Assembly (NCBI GenBank): GCA_017454945.1
Contig: JAFTCA010000043.1
Coordinates: 1 to 46,433 of the forward strand
DNA from: Bacteroidales bacterium
GTDB taxonomy: Bacteria; Bacteroidota; Bacteroidia; Bacteroidales; WCHB1-69
Direction of reading: 5' to 3'
Length of the DNA stretch: 46,433 bases
In this document: positions 37,637 to 46,336 of the stretch, piece by piece
Position numbering within the stretch: position 1 is the first letter of the stretch
Layout: every line of letters begins with the position of its first letter
Program-made: the position numbers and the translations under genes
Notes under the pieces: generated by a model
What the model saw: the letters and a program-made list of their open reading frames with translations, nothing else
Databases searched by the model: none
What the model was told of the DNA's origin: nothing

Positions 37637-39283
37637 ATGAACAAAATTCGCAACTTTCTTCTCTCTCTCTTCATCTGCGTGTCAAGTCTGCTGCCATGTT
37701 GCGGTCATCCGAGTCCAAACTCGCTGGAGATTGTGCCTAACCGCTTCTATATTGGTACGATAGGCGTTCGGCAGTGTCTTGTTTTTTTTGATGAAATTTC
37801 CTCTACGACTATCACGGGACAGTATTTTATGCTTGATGAAGGACCGCTGACGCATGGGGTTGACTTTTCGGTTAAGGTGCTCCGTCGCCGCTACAAAGTG
37901 CAGGTGGGCGATGATGTGTTCAATGTGAAATTGTCGTGGGATGCCAATGACGATGTTTTGTCGGGTAGCTATATTTCTGAAAAAGGGCGCGGCAATTTTA
38001 GTTTTGTAGAATATAAAACGCCTGAATATAAGGAGTTTAAAAAGCGTTATCAAGAGGAATGCTTTAAGGTGAAGGTTATTAAGGATGTTGAGTATGGCAA
38101 AGCTCAGGGCTTCTGGACTTCCTATCCTACGGCCGATGAGGCCCATTACCTCAAGGTGCTTTCCGACGGCCTCGGATCTTCGTTTAAGAAGAAAGAGCTG
38201 TCGCTCCGCATGGATGTCTATATGCCACAGGAAGATACACTTGCAAAGCGGCCTCTGCTGATTATGATTCACGGCGGTGCCTTCTATATTGGCGACAAAG
38301 CGTCGCAGGCCTTCCAGAAATGGTGTACCCATTTTGCCTCGTTGGGCTACGTGACGGTGTCGCTGAACTACCGCCTCGGCTTCCGCTTGTCCAAGCAATC
38401 CATTGAGCGCACGGGCTATAACGCTGTGCAGGACGCCCACGCGGCCACCCGTTATCTGGTAAGCCATCGCAACGACTACGGCATCGACACCAGCTTGATT
38501 TTTGTGGGTGGCAGTAGCGCCGGCGGCATCACATCGCTCAATCTGGCTTTTATGCGCAATAACACTCGTCCCAAGAGCTCCTACGGCAAACTCTTTACCG
38601 ATGACCTCGGCAATTTGGAAACCTCGGGCAACAAAATCAAGGCCAATTTCCACATCAAGGCGGTGGCTAATATGTGGGGCGCCGTCAACGACTTGAAACA
38701 GATTGAAAATTCGCGCACTTCCATCATTTCGTTCCATGGCGACGCCGACCAGATTGTGCCTTACGACAACGGTTATCCTTTCTCCGACATCAAAGGTCCG
38801 GTGGGCGAGATGTTCTTCGAGAGGATGTATGGCTCGGCTTCTATTCATCGCAAAGCCAAGCAGTTGGGACTCCGTGAGGAGATGTACACCCTCAAAGGGA
38901 TGGGCCACGGACCCTATGAGGATAAGAATGGTAAGTTGACACCCGTCTTCACGTTCATCCAGGACCACATGGAGTCGTTTTTCTATCCCGAAATTGTGGA
39001 TGATAATGCCACGCTGCGGCCCTGCGTGTTGCCGTCGTATGCGACAGAACGCCTTGCTGGAGCGAATGAACCTGCTGTGTTAGAGGTGAATATGCCTGAA
39101 TGTTTTGAACTTACGGGCGACAATATCAGTAAAGTCTATTGGAAAATCGAAGGCGGTTTTATCCTTTCACAACAAGCTAATAGTGTGAAAGTTGTTTGGC
39201 TGGAAAACTATCCTGTGCACCGCCTCATCGCCTCGGGCTGCTATACCAATGGCGCCGCTTTTGTCAGAACGATAGAGAAGTAG
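37637..39283 (+). CDS. Secreted carboxylesterase-like alpha/beta-hydrolase
   Basis: A 548-residue protein with an N-terminal signal (MNKIRNFLLSLFICVSSLLP, followed by CC; a lipoprotein cannot be excluded). Residues 25-150 form a beta-rich N-terminal domain. The hydrolase domain has the oxyanion motif IHGGAFY (His212-Gly-Gly), LNYRLGF, nucleophile Ser294 (GGSSAGG) and a late MGHGPYE His block; SFHGDADQIVPY carries the acid. The C-terminal 80 residues resemble a PKD/Ig-like module (VYWKIEGGFILSQQ). It is like the Bacteroidetes carbohydrate esterases and feruloyl-type esterases; the substrate is unknown. Confidence 0.82.
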   Translation: MNKIRNFLLSLFICVSSLLPCCGHPSPNSLEIVPNRFYIGTIGVRQCLVFFDEISSTTITGQYFMLDEGPLTHGVDFSVKVLRRRYKVQVGDDVFNVKLSWDANDDVLSGSYISEKGRGNFSFVEYKTPEYKEFKKRYQEECFKVKVIKDVEYGKAQGFWTSYPTADEAHYLKVLSDGLGSSFKKKELSLRMDVYMPQEDTLAKRPLLIMIHGGAFYIGDKASQAFQKWCTHFASLGYVTVSLNYRLGFRLSKQSIERTGYNAVQDAHAATRYLVSHRNDYGIDTSLIFVGGSSAGGITSLNLAFMRNNTRPKSSYGKLFTDDLGNLETSGNKIKANFHIKAVANMWGAVNDLKQIENSRTSIISFHGDADQIVPYDNGYPFSDIKGPVGEMFFERMYGSASIHRKAKQLGLREEMYTLKGMGHGPYEDKNGKLTPVFTFIQDHMESFFYPEIVDDNATLRPCVLPSYATERLAGANEPAVLEVNMPECFELTGDNISKVYWKIEGGFILSQQANSVKVVWLENYPVHRLIASGCYTNGAAFVRTIEK

Positions 39284-39286
39284 AAT

Positions 39287-39470
39287 TCAAAATTCAGAAT
39301 TCAAAAATTCGTTAACACTTAACTCCTTAACCTCTATTTCGCGGTTCACAGCGGAATCCCATTCAGCCGTAGTAGGGCCGTAGCACGCTACGGCCCCACA
39401 TTGTTCTCTATTCCGCGGTTCACAGCGGAACCTCCTTCACTCCTTAACTTCTATTCATTAACATTTTCTT
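39287..39470 (+). repeat. Word-repeat spacer with hairpin cassette
   Basis: After AATTCAAAATTC words there is a cassette: two near-identical hairpins (39334-39359 and 39408-39433; TTCCGC/GCGGAA arms around GGTTCACA) flanking a third with 9-bp arms (39375-39383 and 39388-39396, loop CACG), then CTTAACTT words. The whole gap to the next gene is 265 bp and has no gene. Confidence 0.8.
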
Positions 39471-39548
39471 GTCCGAATAGTTTTTTTTGTATTATTGCAA
39501 AAAGTTTTAATACAAAAACTTAGTTAGTGTAATTTAACCAATTTTATT

Positions 39549-42500
39549 ATGAAGAAACTGTTATTGATTATCATTTCTTTGGCATTCGTATGCCTGATGT
39601 ATGCCCAGTCAACCTGGCAGACGGCTGTGCCATTGACAAACGGTGTGTGGTCGGCCACAGGCACGCTGGAGAATAATGTCAGCGACGACATCTACTACCG
39701 CTGCGACATTAGCGGTGAGTCGTTCTTGGATATGCAGATGGATTTGCTTTCCATGGCTGCCAGTGGCAACTATATTGATATTTCTTTCTATCGTTTGAAA
39801 GAAGATAATACATTGGAACAGATCAGTGCTTCGTATGGCTCCAGCAGTACTCGCATTTGGGGCAGCAACGTTGGCACTGATATCAAGTGGCGTTTTCTCC
39901 AGCGCTCTGGTGGCACCTATTTCTTGCGTGTGAATAGGACGAGTACAAACTCCACCTCTTTCCGCGTGCGCTACTCGTGGGATGGCGGTGCTGCCTATCC
40001 CAATGACCCTGAGCCCAATAACGAATATGCGCAAGCCACGGAATTTCGTCCCGGTGAAACGGTCTATGGTCACGTTGGCTTTAAAAACCATGATACAGGA
40101 GTGCAGGATTATTACGATTGCTACAAGTTTACGGTTGATAAGGATTGCGATGCAAAAATCCAGTTTAATATCACGGCGTGTCCGGGTTCCAATGGCGACA
40201 AGGTCCGCTTCGATATGGATAGTTGGCAGATAATGAAAGAAGATGGCACTTTTACATCTACACCTATCGGTGGCTGGCGCAATGATAACGATCCTGGTGT
40301 TTTCGATACGATTAAGGTGATGCGTTACAAAGGGCTTTCTGCAGGCACCTACTATTTCCGTATTTATCCGTATGTGGGCTACGCATACTATAACTTCAAG
40401 TTGGATGTGAATTATTATGATGTGCCAAATGATGCGGAACCCAATGATGAGTACGCCCAAGCCGTTGAGTTCCGTCCCGGCGAAAAGGTTTATGGTCATG
40501 TGGGCTTTTACGACCAGACGCGCATGAAAAAAGACTATTACGACTGCTACAAGTTTACCGTAGAGAGAGATTGCGATGTGAAAGTCAAGTTCAATTTACA
40601 GCGCAAAGGTGAAGGTGATTTGAGATTTGATATGGACAATTGGCAGATTATGAAGGCCGATAGCACATTTACTTCTGCTCCCATTGGCGGTTGGCGCAGC
40701 GATAACGATTATGGTGTGTTTGATACCGTTAAAGTGATGAGATACAAAGGCTTGTCGGCAGGAACCTACTATTTCCATATCTATCCGTATGTGGGCCAAT
40801 GCACCTACGATTTCCAATTGGATGCCGATTATTACGATGTGCCTGATGATGTGGAACCGAATGACGAATATGTGCAATCGCTGCCATTGGAGAAAGACAA
40901 GACCGTCTATGGCCATGTCGGCTTCTACGACCAGAAGCAGATGAAGCAGGATAGTTATGACTGCTATAAGTTTACGGTGGATAAGGATTGTAACATTCTC
41001 ACGGACTTTCATATACAGCCTAAGGGCGAAGGCGGTTGCCGCTTCGATTGGGGTTCGCTCCAATATATGAAGGCCGACAGCTCGTTTGCTCATTACCGTA
41101 GTCTCACTGCCAATTATGAATCAGTGTGGGATACCCTCAAATCAGCATACTCGTATGGCGTGGGCAAGGGAAACTACTATTTCTATATTAACCCGTATGT
41201 GGGTTTGGCTACTTATAATTTTGCATTAAGATTGCAATATCCTGAAATTGAAAGCGATGCGGAACCTAATGACACTTGGGATCAGGCTGTCCGTTTGTCA
41301 GAAGGAGACACGGCTTTCGGTCATATCGGATATGAGGGTGCGATGGATAGCGCTGGCTATTATCAGGATAAGGAAGATTGGTACATTGTGACATTGCCAT
41401 CCAACGGTTCGTTCAATGTGTTGTCGCAATGCTACCCGGGCGGTGGCCATGGCAATGTGCTGGATCAGAAGTTAGGCCTCTATTTCAGACTCCATTTGAT
41501 GGAAGATGGCGTATTGGAAGACATTGGCACTTTGTCGGGTGCTTCAACGTGGGAGCTGGTGGATACCATGACCTACAACTGGAAAACCACCTTGGGCAAA
41601 GCTACCTATTATCTGCAGGTGACCCACCGTGGCGGCTATGGTCAGTATAAGTTTGTGTATGAGACTCGTCCGGCACCTGTGGCCGATTTTGATTTCGTAC
41701 AGCATATCAACGAGGATGGCGAAAGCGAAGTCTGCTTCATCAACAAAACCCAAGGTGAGGTGACCAAGTACTATTGGAAATATGATGAACAGAGTTGGAA
41801 ATATACTAACGATGCCAATCCTACCATTGTCTATTCTACGCCCGGCGTGCGTGAGGTGAAGTTGATTGCCTACGGCAAAGAGGGCAATGATACTATTGTG
41901 AAATTGGTTGAAATAACTGGTTTGCAGCGTGTTGAGAGTCCTAAAGCTGGACAGGGCGATGTGACGCTGAAATTCTATGCTGGCGGTATGCAGAGTAGGG
42001 ATGTATTTATTTTGGAAAAAGATAGCGTAGAATACGAAGGCATCGTTTTGCGTGAATTGAAGAAGGGCTGTATGGAGGTGCGCTTCCACCTGAAAAACGC
42101 TCCACTGGGCAAGTACAACGCCATTGTGCGCCATAGCAATAATACCGAGATGCGCCTTGATAACGCATTTGAACTGGTACCGGTGGTAGAACCCGATATT
42201 TACGTGGATCTACTTGGCATGGACAAGATGCTCTTCAACCGTTGGCAGAGCTTTACTGCCGTCATCGGCAACAAGGGCAATGTGGATGCCTACAACCAAA
42301 CATTGTGGATTGTAACGCCTGACAATGAAAACTGCCATATCCAGTTGCGTAATGTGTCGTTCATCCAGCCCGAAGGCGATACGCTGGCGTGGGTTAAGGA
42401 CATTCCACCGTACCTGATTTACGACAGCCTCGAAACTGGCGGCAAGCCCGTGCGCGTGTATCCGTTGATGTTCTCGGTTATTCCCGCTGGTAGCGAAGTG

Positions 42501-44069
42501 ACCGTCAACTTCCGCATGGCCTCGAACAAGAGCGAGGAGATTAGCGTGTTCATGACAGAACCGTTCGTGACAGAGAGCTTGTTGAAAGATTACGAAAGCT
42601 ACGAAAGTTGCGTGCGTTGGACCATTGCCAAATATCTGGCAGAAAAGGCCGTGGGCTTCGTGCTCGACCAAATTCCCGGTGCCGGTTGTGCTAAGGATGT
42701 GATTAAAAACTCGTATCAGTCAATCAACTCGGGAATGGAGGGTAATCTGTCGGCTGGTAGCTTGGCATGGAGTGTTGCCACCACAGCTTGGAGCTGCGCC
42801 AAGGACTTCGTAGGCCCGCTCAAAGCTTACAAGATGACCTGCGACATCATCGACCTGATGATTGATATTGCCGACAATTACAACGCCGACAAAGAGTGTA
42901 AGAAGTATAAGAAGAAAAAGATCAAGACGAAGAAGATTCGTGCCGTTTCCTCTTTTGACCCCAACGAAATATCTGGACCTGTAGGCTTTGGTGAAGATAA
43001 CTATGTGCGCATGCAGGATTTCAATTACACCATCATGTTCGAAAATAAGGCTACGGCTACGGCTCCCGCACAGGAGGTTGTCGTTACCGACACACTCGAC
43101 AAGACCAAGTTCGACCTGACCAGCATCCAGTTCAAATCGTTCAGCATTGCTGATTCTGTCTATACCGTACAACAGGCTGGTCTTGAGTTTGTTACCGAAC
43201 TGGATTGGGATACTGTTATTGTTCGTGTGACGGGCCAGATGGACACACTGACGGGTGTGGTTACCTGGCGTTTCGTGACGCTGGATGCTAAAACACGCGA
43301 GCTGACCACTAATCCTGATGCCGGCTTCCTCAAACCTAACCAAAATGCGCCCGAAGGCGAAGGTTCGGTGACCTATACCATCTCGCTGAACAATAAAGTG
43401 AAAGACGGTGATATCATCACTAACCAGGCCACCATCGTTTTCGATGCTAACGATCCTATCAAGACCAATGTTTACAGCAATCGCATCGACGAGAACAAGC
43501 CGAGCAGTTCCATTGCCAACATTGAGCTGGAAGAGGGTCATGCGGACGTTTATACCTTGCATTTGACCGGCAGCGACAAGGGCTGCGGCGTCTATTTCTA
43601 CCGCCTCACCGTTTCGGCCAATGGCAAGGATGCCCGCTTGGTTTCCGACCATATCGTCGGTGACAGCTACTCGATGATCATGAGTGGCGACACGGTTTAC
43701 CGCTTCTATCTGCAAGCCGTTGACAGTCTGTACAATGAAGAGACACCGAAGAGCAATCCCGACTATGTGTTCAGTCCTACTGGCATCCCCAGCTATGACG
43801 AAGATGCCGACCATGCGCTCATGCTCACATTACGTCCCAATCCGACGCAGCGTGTGGCTAACATCGACTTCCGCAACAGTCAGAGTGGGGTAGTGCGCAT
43901 CGAGATTTACAATATGATGGGCGTTCGTGTATATGCTGAAGAATTAGGCTATACCGACAGCGGAATCCACACACATCCCGTCAACGTGTCGCAGATGGCC
44001 AAAGGCGTTTATGCCGTGCGCCTGCAATGCGGCAGCGAAATGCGCCAATCGAAATTGGTGGTGCAATAA
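39549..44069 (+). CDS. Giant secreted T9SS cargo protein with PPC-like repeats
   Basis: A 1506-residue protein with a signal peptide (MKKLLLIIISLAFVCLMYAQ). Four repeats of about 140 residues begin at EPNN/EPND motifs near residues 153, 295, 433 and 569, each with YGHVGF, YYDCYKFTV and GTYYFxIYPYVG segments, like bacterial pre-peptidase C-terminal (PPC) domains. A PKD-like module (VADFDFVQHI to about 789) follows, then a long region and a module starting SSFDPNEISGPVG and YTIMFENKATATAPAQ (about 1135-1300). The last 80 residues (LRPNPTQ, VRIEIYNMMGVRVY, GVYAVRLQCG) form a T9SS type A sorting domain. It is probably a cell-surface adhesin-like protein. Confidence 0.9.
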   Translation: MKKLLLIIISLAFVCLMYAQSTWQTAVPLTNGVWSATGTLENNVSDDIYYRCDISGESFLDMQMDLLSMAASGNYIDISFYRLKEDNTLEQISASYGSSSTRIWGSNVGTDIKWRFLQRSGGTYFLRVNRTSTNSTSFRVRYSWDGGAAYPNDPEPNNEYAQATEFRPGETVYGHVGFKNHDTGVQDYYDCYKFTVDKDCDAKIQFNITACPGSNGDKVRFDMDSWQIMKEDGTFTSTPIGGWRNDNDPGVFDTIKVMRYKGLSAGTYYFRIYPYVGYAYYNFKLDVNYYDVPNDAEPNDEYAQAVEFRPGEKVYGHVGFYDQTRMKKDYYDCYKFTVERDCDVKVKFNLQRKGEGDLRFDMDNWQIMKADSTFTSAPIGGWRSDNDYGVFDTVKVMRYKGLSAGTYYFHIYPYVGQCTYDFQLDADYYDVPDDVEPNDEYVQSLPLEKDKTVYGHVGFYDQKQMKQDSYDCYKFTVDKDCNILTDFHIQPKGEGGCRFDWGSLQYMKADSSFAHYRSLTANYESVWDTLKSAYSYGVGKGNYYFYINPYVGLATYNFALRLQYPEIESDAEPNDTWDQAVRLSEGDTAFGHIGYEGAMDSAGYYQDKEDWYIVTLPSNGSFNVLSQCYPGGGHGNVLDQKLGLYFRLHLMEDGVLEDIGTLSGASTWELVDTMTYNWKTTLGKATYYLQVTHRGGYGQYKFVYETRPAPVADFDFVQHINEDGESEVCFINKTQGEVTKYYWKYDEQSWKYTNDANPTIVYSTPGVREVKLIAYGKEGNDTIVKLVEITGLQRVESPKAGQGDVTLKFYAGGMQSRDVFILEKDSVEYEGIVLRELKKGCMEVRFHLKNAPLGKYNAIVRHSNNTEMRLDNAFELVPVVEPDIYVDLLGMDKMLFNRWQSFTAVIGNKGNVDAYNQTLWIVTPDNENCHIQLRNVSFIQPEGDTLAWVKDIPPYLIYDSLETGGKPVRVYPLMFSVIPAGSEVTVNFRMASNKSEEISVFMTEPFVTESLLKDYESYESCVRWTIAKYLAEKAVGFVLDQIPGAGCAKDVIKNSYQSINSGMEGNLSAGSLAWSVATTAWSCAKDFVGPLKAYKMTCDIIDLMIDIADNYNADKECKKYKKKKIKTKKIRAVSSFDPNEISGPVGFGEDNYVRMQDFNYTIMFENKATATAPAQEVVVTDTLDKTKFDLTSIQFKSFSIADSVYTVQQAGLEFVTELDWDTVIVRVTGQMDTLTGVVTWRFVTLDAKTRELTTNPDAGFLKPNQNAPEGEGSVTYTISLNNKVKDGDIITNQATIVFDANDPIKTNVYSNRIDENKPSSSIANIELEEGHADVYTLHLTGSDKGCGVYFYRLTVSANGKDARLVSDHIVGDSYSMIMSGDTVYRFYLQAVDSLYNEETPKSNPDYVFSPTGIPSYDEDADHALMLTLRPNPTQRVANIDFRNSQSGVVRIEIYNMMGVRVYAEELGYTDSGIHTHPVNVSQMAKGVYAVRLQCGSEMRQSKLVVQ

Positions 44070-44089
44070 TTTGAAACGAAGCACGAATC

Positions 44090-44124
44090 AAAAAAAGGGG
44101 CTAACCAAAGGTTGCCCCTTTTTT
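44090..44124 (+). terminator. Rho-independent terminator after the T9SS cargo gene
   Basis: GGGGC (44097-44101) pairs with GCCCC (44114-44118) and AACC with GGTT around an AAA loop, with one bulged T. It is preceded by seven A and followed by six T, so it may also work in reverse. Confidence 0.9.
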
Positions 44125-44125
44125 A

Positions 44126-44400
44126 ATTCACAATGCACGATTCACAATGCACAATTAAGAACAAAGAACAGAGAACAAATTCAGAATTCAAAATTCAAAA
44201 TTCAGATTCAATTCACAATTTACAATGCACGATGCACAATTAAGAACAGAGAACAAAGAATAAATTCAGAATTCAAAAATATATAGAGAATTATGGAATC
44301 ATGGAATTATGGAAACATCTATAACTCAATAATTCAATAATTCTTAGTTCCTTAGTTCCTTAACTTCTTAACTCCTCACTTTTCACTTCTCACTTCAATA
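44126..44400 (+). repeat. Ordered word-repeat spacer before the YggS-type gene (long copy B)
   Basis: The 369-bp gap holds no gene. It contains CACAATGCAC words, AAGAACAAAGAACAG, AATTCAAAATTC copies, a second run of the same, then the 108-bp block (44281-44388) shared with 36505-36612, ending in CACTTCTCAC. The promoter of the next gene begins just after. Confidence 0.85.
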
Positions 44401-44408
44401 AAAAACCG

Positions 44409-44416
44409 TACCTTTG
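44409..44416 (+). promoter_or_regulatory. -7 element of the YggS-type gene
   Basis: TACCTTTG matches TAnnTTTG, 22 bp before the ATG at 44439. Confidence 0.55.
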
Positions 44417-44438
44417 CACATCTTTTAAAACTACTATC

Positions 44439-45107
44439 ATGGATATCGCATTTTATCAGTCGTTGAAGCAATCGTTGCCCGAAAATGTTAAGTTAGTGGC
44501 AGTTTCAAAGACCAAGCCCGTGGAGGACATCATGACGCTCTACAACTTGGGACAGCGCGTGTTTGGTGAAAATAAGGCTCAGGAGTTGCAACAAAAGCAC
44601 GAGCAGCTACCCAAAGACATCGAGTGGCACTTCATCGGGCATTTGCAAACCAACAAAATCAAGTATATTGCGCCCTTCGTTTCGATGATTCACAGCATCG
44701 ACAGTTTCAATCTGCTGGCGGAAGTGAACAAGTTTGCGCTGAAAAATGGTAGAATCATTCCCTGTTTGCTCCAATTTCACGTTGCAGCCGAAGAGACCAA
44801 GTTCGGTTTTAACTGGGAAGAATGCGAAGAGATGATGCAAAATCCATCTTTTTCTTCACTGCAAAATGTGGATATCCGAGGGGTGATGGGCATGGCCACA
44901 CTGACCGATGATACGACCCAGATCAGGAGAGAATTTCATCAACTGCATGACTATTTTAATTTGCTGAAAAACAAATATTTCGCCGATAAAAAATCGTTTA
45001 CGGAAATCTCTTGCGGTATGACCGATGATTATCCGATTGCCATAGAGGAGGGGAGCACCATGATACGGATAGGGAGTGCCATTTTCGGCAAAAGAAACTA
45101 TCAGTAA
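44439..45107 (+). CDS. YggS-family PLP-binding protein
   Basis: A 222-residue protein of the PLP homeostasis family (YggS/PROSC). Lys24 in KLVAVSKTKP binds PLP; GENKAQELQQK, WHFIGHLQTNK and the MGMATL block are typical, as is SCGMTDDYPIAIEEGSTMIRIGSAIFG at the end. It maintains PLP and amino-acid balance, with no known catalysis. The length is normal. It has its own promoter after a repeat spacer. Confidence 0.95.
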   Translation: MDIAFYQSLKQSLPENVKLVAVSKTKPVEDIMTLYNLGQRVFGENKAQELQQKHEQLPKDIEWHFIGHLQTNKIKYIAPFVSMIHSIDSFNLLAEVNKFALKNGRIIPCLLQFHVAAEETKFGFNWEECEEMMQNPSFSSLQNVDIRGVMGMATLTDDTTQIRREFHQLHDYFNLLKNKYFADKKSFTEISCGMTDDYPIAIEEGSTMIRIGSAIFGKRNYQ

Positions 45108-45149
45108 AAAATATTTTCAAGAAACATTTATTTGGATTAAAAAAAAGTG

Positions 45150-45157
45150 TATTTTTG
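45150..45157 (+). promoter_or_regulatory. -7 element of rplS
   Basis: TATTTTTG matches TAnnTTTG, with TTTA 19 bp upstream as a partial -33 box. It gives a leader of about 35 nt before the rplS ATG at 45197. Confidence 0.55.
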
Positions 45158-45196
45158 CACCCACAAATTTTGCAAACGAATAATACATATATAGAG

Positions 45197-45550
45197 ATGA
45201 AAAAAGAGTTGATTCAATACGTTGAAGAGAATTTCGTAGAAAAGAAAGATTTCCCTCAATTTAAAGCAGGTGATACCGTAACCGTTTCTTACAGAATCGT
45301 TGAAGGTTCTAAGGAGCGTATCCAGCAGTTCCAAGGTGTTGTTCTGCAAATTGTGGGCAGTGGTGTTACCCGTACTTTTACGGTAAGAAAAATCTCCAGC
45401 GGCATTGGCGTTGAAAGAATTTTCCCGTTTGCTTCTCCCTTTATTTCCGACATCGTTGTGAATAAGAGAGGTGTTGTAAGACGTGCCCGCATATTCTACC
45501 TGCGCAACCTGACTGGTAAGAAAGCACGTGTTAAAGAGAAAAGACGCTAG
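45197..45550 (+). CDS. rplS: 50S ribosomal protein L19
   Basis: A 117-residue protein starting at ATG 45197 (MKKELIQYVEENF). GDTVTVSYRIVEGSKERIQQFQGVVLQ, RKISSGIGVERIFPFASPFI and RRARIFYLRNLTGKKARVKEK are the L19 signature. L19 lies at the 30S-50S interface of the ribosome. In many bacteria rplS follows trmD, but here it stands next to a YggS-type gene and a membrane methyltransferase-like gene, 3 bp before the latter. Confidence 0.98.
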   Translation: MKKELIQYVEENFVEKKDFPQFKAGDTVTVSYRIVEGSKERIQQFQGVVLQIVGSGVTRTFTVRKISSGIGVERIFPFASPFISDIVVNKRGVVRRARIFYLRNLTGKKARVKEKRR

Positions 45551-45553
45551 TTC

Positions 45554-46336
45554 ATGGCATTAATTCAGTCTTTCGAAAAAACTGGAAATTTCTTATTCAA
45601 ATATAGAGGGCAAATTCCTTTAATAGTTTTTATTTTGGGTTTGCCCTTCTTGTATTTTCAAGGTAAGGACTTTTATCAATTTCTGTTGGAGGGCAACTCG
45701 GGATGCCTGAAGGTGTGCATTCTGGTGGTTTCCGTTTTGTTGTCGCTGGCAGGCTTTTGCGTGCGCGCCTATACCATTGGCACCACACCCAGAGGCACTT
45801 CCGGACGTAACCGCGACAAGCAAGTGGCCAACACGCTGAACACCAAAGGTATCTATTCCATTGTTCGCCATCCGCTCTATTTGGGCAACTACCTCATGTG
45901 GGCTGGACTGCTGGTGTTCACGATGAATATCCCGCTGTTCATCATAGCATCTCTTGTCTATTGGATTTATTACGAGCGCATTATGTTCGCCGAGGAGCGT
46001 TTCTTGGAAAGCCAGTTTGGCGACGAATATATCCAATGGTCGATGAAGGTGCCCGCCTTTATCCCTAAGTTCAGCCAGTTCCAAAAAGGAGATATTCCCT
46101 TTTCGCTGCGCACAGTGCTCCGTCGCGAGTATGCCGGCGTCTTCTCGATGGTGTTGTGCTACACCATTGTCGATTACGTACGCTGGTTCCTCATCGGCCA
46201 CTTCTGCGGCGTATTCGTTGGCTGCTGGTGCCGTCCCTCGCTCATCGTGCTGGCTGTATTCCTCGTGCTGATGCTCGTCCTGCGCACCCTCAAGCACCAT
46301 TCGTCCGTGCTGGATAGAGTGGAGGGCAGAGATTAG
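45554..46336 (+). CDS. Isoprenylcysteine-methyltransferase-like membrane protein
   Basis: A 260-residue membrane protein with five or six helices. The NTKGIYSIVRHPLYLGNYLMWAGLL block and YERIMFAEERFLESQFGDEYIQW are the hallmark of the PEMT/ICMT fold (RHPxY and EExxL motifs), used for methylation of lipid-like or isoprenoid substrates with SAM. A second C-terminal membrane part (GVFSMVLCYTIVDYVRWFLIGHF, then VLAVFLVLMLVL) extends beyond the usual about 190-residue family length. It is 3 bp downstream of rplS and likely cotranscribed. The substrate is unknown. Confidence 0.82.
   Translation: MALIQSFEKTGNFLFKYRGQIPLIVFILGLPFLYFQGKDFYQFLLEGNSGCLKVCILVVSVLLSLAGFCVRAYTIGTTPRGTSGRNRDKQVANTLNTKGIYSIVRHPLYLGNYLMWAGLLVFTMNIPLFIIASLVYWIYYERIMFAEERFLESQFGDEYIQWSMKVPAFIPKFSQFQKGDIPFSLRTVLRREYAGVFSMVLCYTIVDYVRWFLIGHFCGVFVGCWCRPSLIVLAVFLVLMLVLRTLKHHSSVLDRVEGRD

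Noticed and set aside
37682..38968. Long open frame (428 codons) on the minus strand
   Set aside because: It lies entirely opposite the esterase gene, which has clear catalytic motifs and a signal peptide; the antisense frame shows no recognisable domain.
42720..43814. Long open frame (364 codons) on the minus strand
   Set aside because: It is antisense to the conserved T9SS cargo region and has no recognisable domain.
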